Shown one piece after another: positions 10,401 to 18,870 of a DNA stretch of 64,000 nt. The notes beneath the pieces were generated by a model, which saw only the letters and a program-made list of their open reading frames with translations, was not told the DNA's origin and ran no database searches. Source of the stretch: Flavobacterium tyrosinilyticum (GTDB lineage: Bacteria; Bacteroidota; Bacteroidia; Flavobacteriales; Flavobacteriaceae); assembly GCF_023656565.1 (NCBI RefSeq), contig NZ_JAMOKG010000002.1, positions 812,030-876,029 of the forward strand. Reading direction: 5' to 3'. Every line of letters starts with the position of its first letter. The stretch's first letter is position 1. The position numbers and the translations under genes are program-made.

Positions 10401-13400
10401 GTTAGTTACCCAACAACTGCTGCATTTGATAGAGTGGATATTAGATTGGGAGCATTAGTTGGCTTATTGACTACTGTAAACATTTATGGAGCTTCTTATA
10501 GATTTCCAAATGCCACAATAACTGGAGCAACTGCACCAATTTGTGCTGGTCAATCAGCTAATTTATCTGCAACTTCAACAGGAGGAGAAACTTTTCAATG
10601 GTATGATTCTCCAACTTTAGGAAATGTTGTAAGCGTAGCTCCAACAGCTCCATTAACAACTACAACTACATACTACTTAGAATCAACAAGAGGAGGTTGT
10701 GTTAACAGCTTGCGCCAAGCGGTTACTGTTAATGTTTTACCAATTCCGACTGCGGCAAATATTGTAATTACAAGTCCAGTTGAAGCTACTTGTTCTGGAG
10801 AGGCAGTTTTAACTCCATCTTCTGATATTGCTGGTGTTCAGTTTAAGTATTATAAAGATCAAAATAAAGTAACAGAAATTGTAGATGGAAGTGTAGATGG
10901 AAGCATAACATTTGCAAAAGATCCTATTACTGGTGTTCTTTCATTAACTGGTTTAACAACTTTAAATTCTCCTTACAATTTATATATATCTGCAGTTAAT
11001 GGAGGTACTTGTGAGAATGTGAATGGAGATTTAAAACTAGTAACGGTTAATTTTCCTTCAACAACACCTTTAACGGTTATCACTACTCCATTAGTAGCCT
11101 GTGGTACCGCCAATTTGGCTAATGCAATCACTAATTTTGATTCAGCAGCTACTTATACTTTTTATGATCCTTTAAATAATGTAATGACCGCCGATGCTGC
11201 TGCAAATGTAACAGTAAGTGGTATTTATTCTATACAAGCACAGGGCGCGACAAGCACTTGCCCGTCAGCTAGACAATCTGTGACCGTAACAATTAATGCG
11301 GTACCAACTTTAGTGGTGACTAATCCGCAAGAATCTGTAAATGTTGGAGCTGATGTTGCATTAAATGCTACTTCTACAGGAACTGTAACATGGTTTAATC
11401 CACAAGGTGTTGCGCTTGCAGGTCCTCCATTTACAACAGGTTCTTTAAATGTTCCGGGAGTTTACACCTACACGGCTGTTGCAACTTTAGGAACTTGTAG
11501 TGTTACTGCAACTAAGGTAATCAATGTGATAGATCTTACTAGCTGTCAAAACTTGACAGAACGAGTTTATGCATCAGGAGAAAGTGAAGGCTTTATACTT
11601 ACTGGGAGTGTTTCAAACAATGCAAATGCAATTGATGGAAATCCTCAGACATTCTCAACAATTACTACTGGTTTAGGACTTTTAGGAATTGGCACAACAT
11701 GGCAGAATTTAACTTGGGCAACTCCTATTGCTAAAGGTACTCCTGTAACAGTTAAATTAGGTTCAGAATATAGTTTATTGGCTGTTGGTGAGAACTTATC
11801 GGTAGTAGGAACTATTGGAGGTAATCTTATTGGAGCAATGCAGCCTGTGTCGGGATCGCTATTAAAACTAATTTCAGGAGACAATACTTATGAGTTTACT
11901 TTTGTTCCTTCAGATGCATCAGGTCCGCAAGATTATGATGGTATTCGTATTGTATCTTCTTCAATTTTAAGTCTTGCTCAAAATACAAAAGTGTTTGAAG
12001 CTCATTATAATAAACCAGTTACTGCTGTAACTTGTACTCCAGGAGATATTCAGGATATTTTTTATGGCGCTACAGATATAAACCTTCCTATAGGTGCGGC
12101 AACTGCTTTAATAGGTGTAAGTGATGCTTGGAATGTTGCTGATAATGACGTAACAACTTTTGCTACAATGTATAGTGGAGTTGGAGTTGCAGCAGCAGCA
12201 GATTTAACGGTGCAATTTAAAACACCTTCTGTTCTTAGTGATACTTTAAGAATTGTGGTTTCAAAACCAGGCAGTCTTTTAAGCGTGAATCTGCTTACAG
12301 GATTCTCAATTCAGCGTTATTTAGGAAATGTGGCAGTTGGTGCTCCAATTCAAAATACTAGTACATTATTGAGTATAAAATTATTGCCAGGAAATTCTTT
12401 GGCAATGGTATTAGTGTCTTCTCCAACAGAGATTTATGATAGAGTTAGAATTCGTTTAGGAGGTGTTGCTGGAGTATTAGATTTCTTAAGAGTTCATACT
12501 GTAGAAAGAACAGCTAACACCACCGTTATTGGAGCAGATCCGCAGAATAAAATTACGGTCTGTCCGGGCAGCGAAATTGAACTCCAGATTCCTGAAGTCG
12601 CCTGTTCGACCTATCGATGGTATGATGCCGAGACAGGAGGAAACTTGGTGGCTAGCGGACCAACCTTTACGTTACCAGATAATTTAACTGCAGGTATCTA
12701 CAAGTATTATGTACAACCAGTACGTTACGGTTGTGAAAATTACGCAAGAGGAGAGGTTACTGTCGAAGTAAAAGCTTCTGCTCCAGTAAATGCTTTAACA
12801 GATATTACATTAAACGGAGGAACAGCAACATCAATTTGTTCTGCTTCTGGAACTGTAACTTTAGCAACGGGTTTAAGCGGAACACCTATTTTAACAAATC
12901 CTGTATACCATTGGTATAGTCTTAATGGAACAACGAGTCAGTTAATTCCTGGTGAAACAACTGCACAGTTGATAGTAAACGGATTGGCTCCAGGAACTTA
13001 TACTTATTTCGTTGGAGTGAGTTCAGATGAATTGTGTGAAACTGCAGCAGCAGATAGAAAACAAATCACATTCACAATTTTGCCTCCTTCAATAGGAAGC
13101 GATATTTTGGTTGATGATGTAACGGTTTGCCCAGGTTTATCAGCATCATTAACTCCGACTGCACCAGCATTAACTAGTCCAGTATTTACTTGGTATTTAG
13201 ACGCTGCAAAAACGCAACCAATTACTAATGGAGCTATTATAGGTGGAGTAACTTATGCAATAGATGCAGCTGGTATTTTAACTGCTACAGGTTTAACAAA
13301 AGCAGTAAGTCCGATCACCTATTATGTAGCGGTTTCAAGCACTAATACGTGTGAAAATTTAGCAGGAACATTACAAGATGCAGTAATTATAGTTAGCGAT

Positions 13401-16400
13401 CCAAATACGCCAACAACTACAAACGATACTCAGAATTTCTGTTTATCTACTGATCCTACAGTTGCAAATATTCAAGTAAACGAGAGCAATGTTATTTGGT
13501 ATGATGCAGCGATAGGTGGAAATGTAATTGCTTCAACTACTCCTTTAGTAAGCAGAATTTACTACGGAGCAGCTACAGATGCACTTACAGGCTGTGAAAG
13601 TTCAGTGAGATTGGAAGTAACAGTAAATGTTAACGATCCAGGAACACCTACATTAGTAACAGCAGGAGTCCAAAATTTCTGTCAGGTAGATCAGCCTACA
13701 TTTGCAAGCATTCAGTTTAATCAAGCGAATATTGTTTGGTACACAGCTCTAACAGGCGGAACGTTGATTACATCTAATACGGCTCTAACAACAGGACAAT
13801 ATTTTGCAGCGATTTCAGATCCTGCAACAGGTTGTGAAAGCAATTCAAGGTTGACAGTTGATGTAATTGTAAGCGATCCGGGAACACCAACATTGGTGAC
13901 TGCAGGAACACAAACTTTCTGTAAAGAAGACCTTCCAACATTTGCAAGTATCCAGACGAATGAAACTAACATAGTTTGGTATACGGCTTTAACAGGCGGA
14001 ACATTAATTCCATCTACTACGGCTCTAACTACAGGACAGTATTTTGCAGCAATCTCCGACCCAACTACAGGTTGTGAAAGCGCTACAAGATTAACAGTTG
14101 ATGTAATTGTAAATGACCCAGGAACTCCAACATTGGTGACTGCGGGAACACAAAACTTCTGTTTGGCTAATGCTCCGACATTTGCAAGCATTCAGACTAA
14201 TGAAACTAATATTGTTTGGTACACAGCTCTAACAGGCGGAACATTGATTCCATCAGCAACAGCTTTAACAACAGGACAATATTTTGCAGCAATTTCAGAT
14301 CCTGCAACAGGTTGTGAAAGCGCTTCACGATTAACAGTTGATGTAATTGTAAACGATCCAGGAACGCCAACTTTGGTAACAGCAGGAGTACAAAATTTCT
14401 GTCAGGTAGATCAGCCTACATTTGCCAGCATTCAGACAAATGAAACTAATATTGTTTGGTACACAGCTATAACAGGCGGAACATTGATTCCATCTACTAC
14501 GGCTCTGACAACAGGACAATATTTTGCGGCAATTTCAGATCCTGCAACAGGTTGTGAAAGCAATTCAAGATTAACAGTTGATGTAATTGTAAGCGATCCG
14601 GGAACACCAACATTGGTGACTGCAGGAACACAAACTTTCTGTAAAGAAGACCTTCCAACATTTGCAAGCGTTCAGTTTAATCAAGCGAATATTGTTTGGT
14701 ATACGGCTTTAACAGGCGGAACATTGATTCCATCAACAACAGCTTTAACCACAGGACAGTATTTTGCAGCAATTTCAGATCCTGCAACAGGATGCGAAAG
14801 CGCTACAAGATTAACAGTTGATGTGATTGTAAATGACCCAGGAACTCCAACATTGGTTACTGCGGGAACACAAAACTTCTGTTTGGCAAATGCTCCTACG
14901 TTTGCAAGCATCCAAACTAATGAAACTAACATTGTTTGGTACACAGCATTAACAGGCGGAACATTGATTCCATCAGCAACAGCTTTAACAACAGGACAAT
15001 ATTTTGCAGCAATCTCAGATCCAGCAACAGGCTGCGAAAGCGCTGCAAGATTAACGGTTGATGTAATTGTAAACGATCCGGGAACACCGACTTTAGTAAC
15101 AGCAGGCACGCAAAACTTCTGTGTGGTAAATGCACCGACTTTTGCAAGTGTTCAGTTTAATCAAACAAATATTGTTTGGTATACAGCTTTAACAGGCGGA
15201 ACAGTAATTGCGCCAACGACAGCTTTAACAACAGGCCAATATTTTGCAGCGATCTCAGATCCAACAACAGGCTGTGAAAGCAATTCAAGGTTGACAGTTG
15301 ATGTAATTGTAAGTGATCCGGGAACACCGACTTTAGTAACAGCAGGAACACAAACTTTCTGTAAAGAAGACCTTCCGACATTTGCAAGCGTTCAGTTTAA
15401 TCAAGCGAATATTGTATGGTATACTGCTTTAACAGGCGGAACATTGATTCCATCAACAACAGCTTTAACCACAGGACAGTATTTTGCAGCAATTTCAGAT
15501 CCTGCAACAGGATGCGAAAGCGTTACAAGATTAACAGTTGATGTGATTGTAAATGACCCAGGAACTCCAACATTGGTTACTGCGGGAACACAAAACTTCT
15601 GTTTGGCAAATGCTCCTACGTTTGCAAGCATCCAAACTAATGAAACTAACATTGTTTGGTACACAGCTTTAACAGGCGGGACAGTAATTGCGCCGACAAC
15701 AGCTTTGACAACAGGACAATATTTTGCGTCAATTTCAGATCCAACAACAGGTTGCGAAAGCGCTTCAAGATTAACAGTTGATGTAATTGTAAACGATCCA
15801 GGAACGCCAACTTTAGTAACAGCAGGAACACAAAACTTCTGTTTGGTTAATGCGCCGACTTTTGCAAGTGTTCAGTTTAATCAAACAAATATTGTTTGGT
15901 ATACAGCTTTAACAGGCGGAACATTGATTCCATCAGCAACAGCTTTAACAACAGGCCAGTATTTTGCAGCAATTTTAGATCCATCAACAGGATGCGAAAG
16001 CGCTTCAAGATTAACAGTTAATGTAAATGTGACTGACCCTGCAACACCAACAACAACTGCTACAGCACAAACTTTCTGTACAGGTACAAATCCTACAGTT
16101 GCTAATATTCAAGTGAATGAAAGTAATGTAGTTTGGTACACAACTCAAACAGGAGGAACTGCTTTGGCTGCGACAACTGCGCTAACTACAACAACTTATT
16201 TCGGAGCAATTAAAGATCCAGTAACAGGTTGCGAAAGCAGTGTCAGATTGCAAGTGGCTGTAACAGTTGGTAATACATTAAATCCAACGACAAATAGTAC
16301 AGTACAGACTTTCTGTTCTGCAAATGCTCCAACTATTGCCAATATTCAGGTAAACGAAAACAATGTAACATGGTTTACAGCAGCGACAGGAGGAACAGCA

Positions 16401-17879
16401 ATTCCAGCAGGAACAGCTCTTACTTCAGGAGTTTATTTCGGAAATATAGTTGATCCATCAGGATGTGAAAGTTCAACTCGTCTTCAGGTGACTGTTACCT
16501 TAGTTAATCCAAGTCCAACACCGACTACAGCTAACACAACACAAAACTTCTGTACTTTAAATTCGCCAACAGTGGCAAATATTCAAGTAAACGAAGCAAA
16601 TGTTGTTTGGTATAGCACAGCTACAGGAGGAACAGCAATTGCGCCAACAACAGCTCTTGTTACAGGTACATATTATGGTGCAGTTTCAAGTGCTATTGGA
16701 TGCGAAAACCCAGCTAGATTAGCTGTTACGGTAAATGTAAATTCGCCAAGCGTAATTACAACACCAAGAACTACACAGACATTCTGTTTATCAGCTTTGC
16801 CAACATTGGCTAGTATTTTTGTAAACGAAACAAATGTAGTTTGGTACGCATCTGCAACTGGCGGAACAGCATTAGCAAATACTACTCCGCTTACGGCGAC
16901 TACTTATTATGCAGGTTCGTTGACTAATACATTTAATGGCTGTGATAACGGACCAAGATTAGGAGTTACAATTGCATTCGAAAATGATTCTGCAGTTCAG
17001 CTTGCTACTACAGATGATACTCCTTGTGTATTCAAAGGTGTAACGTATTCAATTGCAAATGGTAAATCTAATTATGTATGGACTATTAATGGAGGTACAA
17101 TTGTTTCAGGCGGTGGTACAAACGATGGTTCTGTAACCGTTTCTTGGTCAGATATTGGTCCAGGAAAAGTAACTGTAGCTTATGTTAATAATTGCGACGA
17201 AAGAACAATTAAAACGTTAGATGTTACTGTTGCAAGCTGTTCAGATTTAACTATTACGCATACTGTAGATAATCCAACACCGAACTTTGGAGATAAAGTA
17301 ACGTTTACGATTACAGTAAACAATGTAGGTGAAGGAGATTTTATAAATACTATTGTGAGTGATTTGCTTCCTAGCGGTTTACAATTGGTAAGTTCTTCGG
17401 CAACCGCAGGAACATACGATCCAGCGACACAGCTTTGGACTATACCAACATTAACGGCAGGTCAGAGCGTAGTATTGACAGTTGTTGCAGAAGTATTATC
17501 AAGCGGAAACTACACTAGCGTTGCTACCGTTGAAATTTCGACTCCTTTAGATGTTGATGCATCAAATAATTCAGCTTCGGTTACATTAGAACCAATTTGT
17601 CTAACGGTTTACAATGAGTTTACTCCAAACAATGATGGTAAAAACGATTTGTTCAGAATTGACTGTATTGAGTCTTATCCAAACAACGAACTGAAAGTAT
17701 TTAACAGATACGGAGCATTAGTGTATAGTAAAACACGTTATGAAAATGATTGGAACGGTACAGCAAATGTATCCGGTGTAGTTAATAGAGGAGATATGCT
17801 GCCAACAGGTACTTATTTTTATGTGATAACCATTGGAGATGGAACGGTTAAAAAAGGCTGGTTGTCTATTATGAGATAA
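7467..17879 (+). CDS. giant T9SS-secreted repeat adhesin with gliding-type C-terminal domain
   Basis: A cell-surface protein of about 3470 residues. I start it at the ATG at 7467 because a signal peptide follows (MKKKFTF..., hydrophobic to SNAFSQ); the TTG start 72 bp earlier would place 24 unlikely residues in front. Five related modules of about 150 residues (nt ~7560, 8815, 10045, 11545 and 12030 onward; typical words VDGNP, DRVEVRLGG, LLSG) alternate with Ig-like domains of the CHU_C-associated type (WYD..TGG, Cys pair). About 15 tandem 80-residue Ig-like units (nt ~13390-16970) follow, then a DUF11 domain (~17240-17600). Last is a type-B T9SS C-terminal domain (NEFTPNNDGKNDLF ... GTYFYVITIGDG). 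Known SprB-type proteins are carried on the surface and used in gliding; the ligand here is unknown. A SprF-like gene follows directly. Confidence 0.92.
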   Translation: MKKKFTFCSLNPQMRLLGLLTLFFICSNAFSQTICRPVSQTNSAGGGLLCLGVDVNSPANAYDSAGLSTYATLTNGVAVLGCFAEETMTLNQTARAGDQVAIYFGTGNGLLDLTLLSNATIQAKNSGTNVGSSVALNSPLLNLNLLSGNTVAVAKFPITGDTNQIQIQVGGGLLSLLVSLRVYDVRLEFAQPTVSGGLSQTVCAGVPTTLTATPAAGTSLAWYSSEFSTTALAVGNTYTTPALAANTTYYIGITRAAGCEGNVRVPVVLNVSNPAIPAISNVGTTVCSTGATQQTTLSVVNAAPGTIYNWYSSATGGPALASGTTYSPIVPLGTTQFFVEAAIGSCVSSRTPVSVVSTAVPITPTVLTQSVTIQSGQNATLNASTTEIGAQLNWYETSTGGTAVATNTATFTTPILTATKTYYVEAQSPNGNCVSATRVPVTVTVQPAALGGCLEASSQVTSQVGVCLLCNATNPNFSVDGNPATATRLTVPANVLGSMQQTLQFTNPGKAGDIVDVDLELPGGLADVQLLSVISLATYNGATYNNDRVAINNPLITLQLLSGTRYRASVTAGANFDRVEVRLGGVLGLLTNLDIYQAAYRYKASVVSGNTAICSGQTATLNANLALGETIRWYDALTGGNLLSSTASFTTPALTANTTYYVELTRNGCVNSVRNPFAVTVDSPVAPTAISTVPANLCSGETTTITIQSPVAGTTYNWYDAATGGTLVFTGTSFVTPNLTVPTTYYIEAVIGTCLSARTAVNVNVNPRPAAPVPVSSSVIIQSGQNVQLSVVSSPGVSYLWYDAPTGGTLLQGTGSNTYIPNPVLTANKTFYVEAVSTASDCRSTSRAAINVIVTNTVSTCLQPSTQAITVDPGLLCVLCNGVNGPNAVDGNPNTFSSLTITAGVLNSYIQQQLNFLTPGQAGDIIDVELELPGGLADIALLGSVSIGTSLGGVENPGRLAVNNSLLNLQVLSGNKFKVSYPTTAAFDRVDIRLGALVGLLTTVNIYGASYRFPNATITGATAPICAGQSANLSATSTGGETFQWYDSPTLGNVVSVAPTAPLTTTTTYYLESTRGGCVNSLRQAVTVNVLPIPTAANIVITSPVEATCSGEAVLTPSSDIAGVQFKYYKDQNKVTEIVDGSVDGSITFAKDPITGVLSLTGLTTLNSPYNLYISAVNGGTCENVNGDLKLVTVNFPSTTPLTVITTPLVACGTANLANAITNFDSAATYTFYDPLNNVMTADAAANVTVSGIYSIQAQGATSTCPSARQSVTVTINAVPTLVVTNPQESVNVGADVALNATSTGTVTWFNPQGVALAGPPFTTGSLNVPGVYTYTAVATLGTCSVTATKVINVIDLTSCQNLTERVYASGESEGFILTGSVSNNANAIDGNPQTFSTITTGLGLLGIGTTWQNLTWATPIAKGTPVTVKLGSEYSLLAVGENLSVVGTIGGNLIGAMQPVSGSLLKLISGDNTYEFTFVPSDASGPQDYDGIRIVSSSILSLAQNTKVFEAHYNKPVTAVTCTPGDIQDIFYGATDINLPIGAATALIGVSDAWNVADNDVTTFATMYSGVGVAAAADLTVQFKTPSVLSDTLRIVVSKPGSLLSVNLLTGFSIQRYLGNVAVGAPIQNTSTLLSIKLLPGNSLAMVLVSSPTEIYDRVRIRLGGVAGVLDFLRVHTVERTANTTVIGADPQNKITVCPGSEIELQIPEVACSTYRWYDAETGGNLVASGPTFTLPDNLTAGIYKYYVQPVRYGCENYARGEVTVEVKASAPVNALTDITLNGGTATSICSASGTVTLATGLSGTPILTNPVYHWYSLNGTTSQLIPGETTAQLIVNGLAPGTYTYFVGVSSDELCETAAADRKQITFTILPPSIGSDILVDDVTVCPGLSASLTPTAPALTSPVFTWYLDAAKTQPITNGAIIGGVTYAIDAAGILTATGLTKAVSPITYYVAVSSTNTCENLAGTLQDAVIIVSDPNTPTTTNDTQNFCLSTDPTVANIQVNESNVIWYDAAIGGNVIASTTPLVSRIYYGAATDALTGCESSVRLEVTVNVNDPGTPTLVTAGVQNFCQVDQPTFASIQFNQANIVWYTALTGGTLITSNTALTTGQYFAAISDPATGCESNSRLTVDVIVSDPGTPTLVTAGTQTFCKEDLPTFASIQTNETNIVWYTALTGGTLIPSTTALTTGQYFAAISDPTTGCESATRLTVDVIVNDPGTPTLVTAGTQNFCLANAPTFASIQTNETNIVWYTALTGGTLIPSATALTTGQYFAAISDPATGCESASRLTVDVIVNDPGTPTLVTAGVQNFCQVDQPTFASIQTNETNIVWYTAITGGTLIPSTTALTTGQYFAAISDPATGCESNSRLTVDVIVSDPGTPTLVTAGTQTFCKEDLPTFASVQFNQANIVWYTALTGGTLIPSTTALTTGQYFAAISDPATGCESATRLTVDVIVNDPGTPTLVTAGTQNFCLANAPTFASIQTNETNIVWYTALTGGTLIPSATALTTGQYFAAISDPATGCESAARLTVDVIVNDPGTPTLVTAGTQNFCVVNAPTFASVQFNQTNIVWYTALTGGTVIAPTTALTTGQYFAAISDPTTGCESNSRLTVDVIVSDPGTPTLVTAGTQTFCKEDLPTFASVQFNQANIVWYTALTGGTLIPSTTALTTGQYFAAISDPATGCESVTRLTVDVIVNDPGTPTLVTAGTQNFCLANAPTFASIQTNETNIVWYTALTGGTVIAPTTALTTGQYFASISDPTTGCESASRLTVDVIVNDPGTPTLVTAGTQNFCLVNAPTFASVQFNQTNIVWYTALTGGTLIPSATALTTGQYFAAILDPSTGCESASRLTVNVNVTDPATPTTTATAQTFCTGTNPTVANIQVNESNVVWYTTQTGGTALAATTALTTTTYFGAIKDPVTGCESSVRLQVAVTVGNTLNPTTNSTVQTFCSANAPTIANIQVNENNVTWFTAATGGTAIPAGTALTSGVYFGNIVDPSGCESSTRLQVTVTLVNPSPTPTTANTTQNFCTLNSPTVANIQVNEANVVWYSTATGGTAIAPTTALVTGTYYGAVSSAIGCENPARLAVTVNVNSPSVITTPRTTQTFCLSALPTLASIFVNETNVVWYASATGGTALANTTPLTATTYYAGSLTNTFNGCDNGPRLGVTIAFENDSAVQLATTDDTPCVFKGVTYSIANGKSNYVWTINGGTIVSGGGTNDGSVTVSWSDIGPGKVTVAYVNNCDERTIKTLDVTVASCSDLTITHTVDNPTPNFGDKVTFTITVNNVGEGDFINTIVSDLLPSGLQLVSSSATAGTYDPATQLWTIPTLTAGQSVVLTVVAEVLSSGNYTSVATVEISTPLDVDASNNSASVTLEPICLTVYNEFTPNNDGKNDLFRIDCIESYPNNELKVFNRYGALVYSKTRYENDWNGTANVSGVVNRGDMLPTGTYFYVITIGDGTVKKGWLSIMR
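13632..16031 (+). repeat. 10 x 240-bp in-frame tandem array with 720-bp higher-order period
   Basis: Ten consecutive units of exactly 240 bp (80 codons), each starting at an N/S-D-P-G-T-P-T-L-V-T segment and containing one FC, one IVWYTA and one GCES, so a Cys pair per Ig-like unit. The residues after FC label the units: QVDQ, KEDL, LANA, QVDQ, KEDL, LANA, VVNA, KEDL, LANA, LVNA. Unit n therefore resembles unit n+3. For example 14641-14945 and 15361-15665 differ at only four positions I could count. Diverged copies lie before (from ~13392) and after (to ~16970). Confidence 0.95.
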
Positions 17880-17926
17880 TCCACTTCTATTAATCATCTA
17901 ATTAATTAAACTAAATAAGTATCGTT

Positions 17927-18859
17927 ATGAAACTATATATAAAATCATTAGAAACATATTTCATTTTAATATGTTCTTTTATTACGGTTTGCGCTTCGGC
18001 ACAACAAGATCCCGAATATACCCAGTATATGTATAATACTATGGCGGTAAATCCAGCGTATGCTGGATCTACCGGAACCATAGAAGCAGCACTTTTATAT
18101 CGTTCTCAATGGGTCGGAATGCCTGGAGCTCCAGAAACACAGTCTTTCTCTATTCATGCTCCTCTTAGAAATGAAAAATTAGGAGTAGGTCTAAGTATTG
18201 TAAATGATAAAATCGGACCGTCCAACGAACTGTATCTTGATGGGAACTTCTCTTATTCATTACCTCTCGGATATGAAAAAAGATTAGCTTTTGGTATAAA
18301 AGCTGGTACGAGAATGTTAAACATCGATTGGTCTAAAGGAAGATACTACGATGATGATGATGTTTTGTTAAATCAGAACATTAACAATCAGATGAAACTA
18401 GCTGTAGGAGCTGGTATTTACTACTATACAGAAAAATGGTATGTAGGATTCTCTATTCCAAGTTTTATTCAGAATGATTACTATGACGATGTGAAAGAAT
18501 CTATAGATTATGATCGTTTGCACTACTATTTAATGGGGGGATATGTTTTTGATTTGAATCCAAATTTGAAATTTAAACCAGCATTTTTAGTAAAAGCCGT
18601 AAGTGGAGCACCGCTTACCGCAGATGTATCAGCAAATTTCATGATTCAAGAAAAGTTTGTTATAGGAGGAGCGTATCGAACAGATGATTCGATAAGCATA
18701 TTGGCAGGTTTTCAAATATCACCAAGTTTCTCTCTTGGATATGCTTTTGATTATACTGTAAGCCAATTGAATAAATACAATGATGGCTCACACGAGATCA
18801 TCTTGCGTTATCAATTTGTGAAAAACCAAAGCAAAATTAAATCTCCTCGATTCTTCTAA
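17927..18859 (+). CDS. PorP/SprF family T9SS outer-membrane protein
   Basis: A 310-residue outer-membrane beta-barrel with a signal peptide ending CASAQQ. The start of the mature protein, QDPEYTQYMYNTMAVNPAYAGS, is the hallmark of the PorP/SprF family. Known SprF proteins are encoded next to adhesins with type-B C-terminal domains and are needed to secrete or attach them. Its position 47 bp after the giant adhesin makes it the likely dedicated partner. The PorE-like gene follows 11 bp later, so the three genes appear to be one operon. Confidence 0.92.
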   Translation: MKLYIKSLETYFILICSFITVCASAQQDPEYTQYMYNTMAVNPAYAGSTGTIEAALLYRSQWVGMPGAPETQSFSIHAPLRNEKLGVGLSIVNDKIGPSNELYLDGNFSYSLPLGYEKRLAFGIKAGTRMLNIDWSKGRYYDDDDVLLNQNINNQMKLAVGAGIYYYTEKWYVGFSIPSFIQNDYYDDVKESIDYDRLHYYLMGGYVFDLNPNLKFKPAFLVKAVSGAPLTADVSANFMIQEKFVIGGAYRTDDSISILAGFQISPSFSLGYAFDYTVSQLNKYNDGSHEIILRYQFVKNQSKIKSPRFF

Positions 18860-18870
18860 AAACAAAACTT

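Noticed and set aside
13721..15831. Long minus-strand open frames (up to 156 codons) repeated through the adhesin array
   Set aside because: They are mirror images of the 240-bp repeat units; they repeat with the same period, have no known domain and lie opposite a clear coding frame.
13392..16970. Possible CRISPR array from the regular repeats
   Set aside because: The repeats are 240 bp, contiguous, in frame and coding; there are no short repeats with unique spacers.
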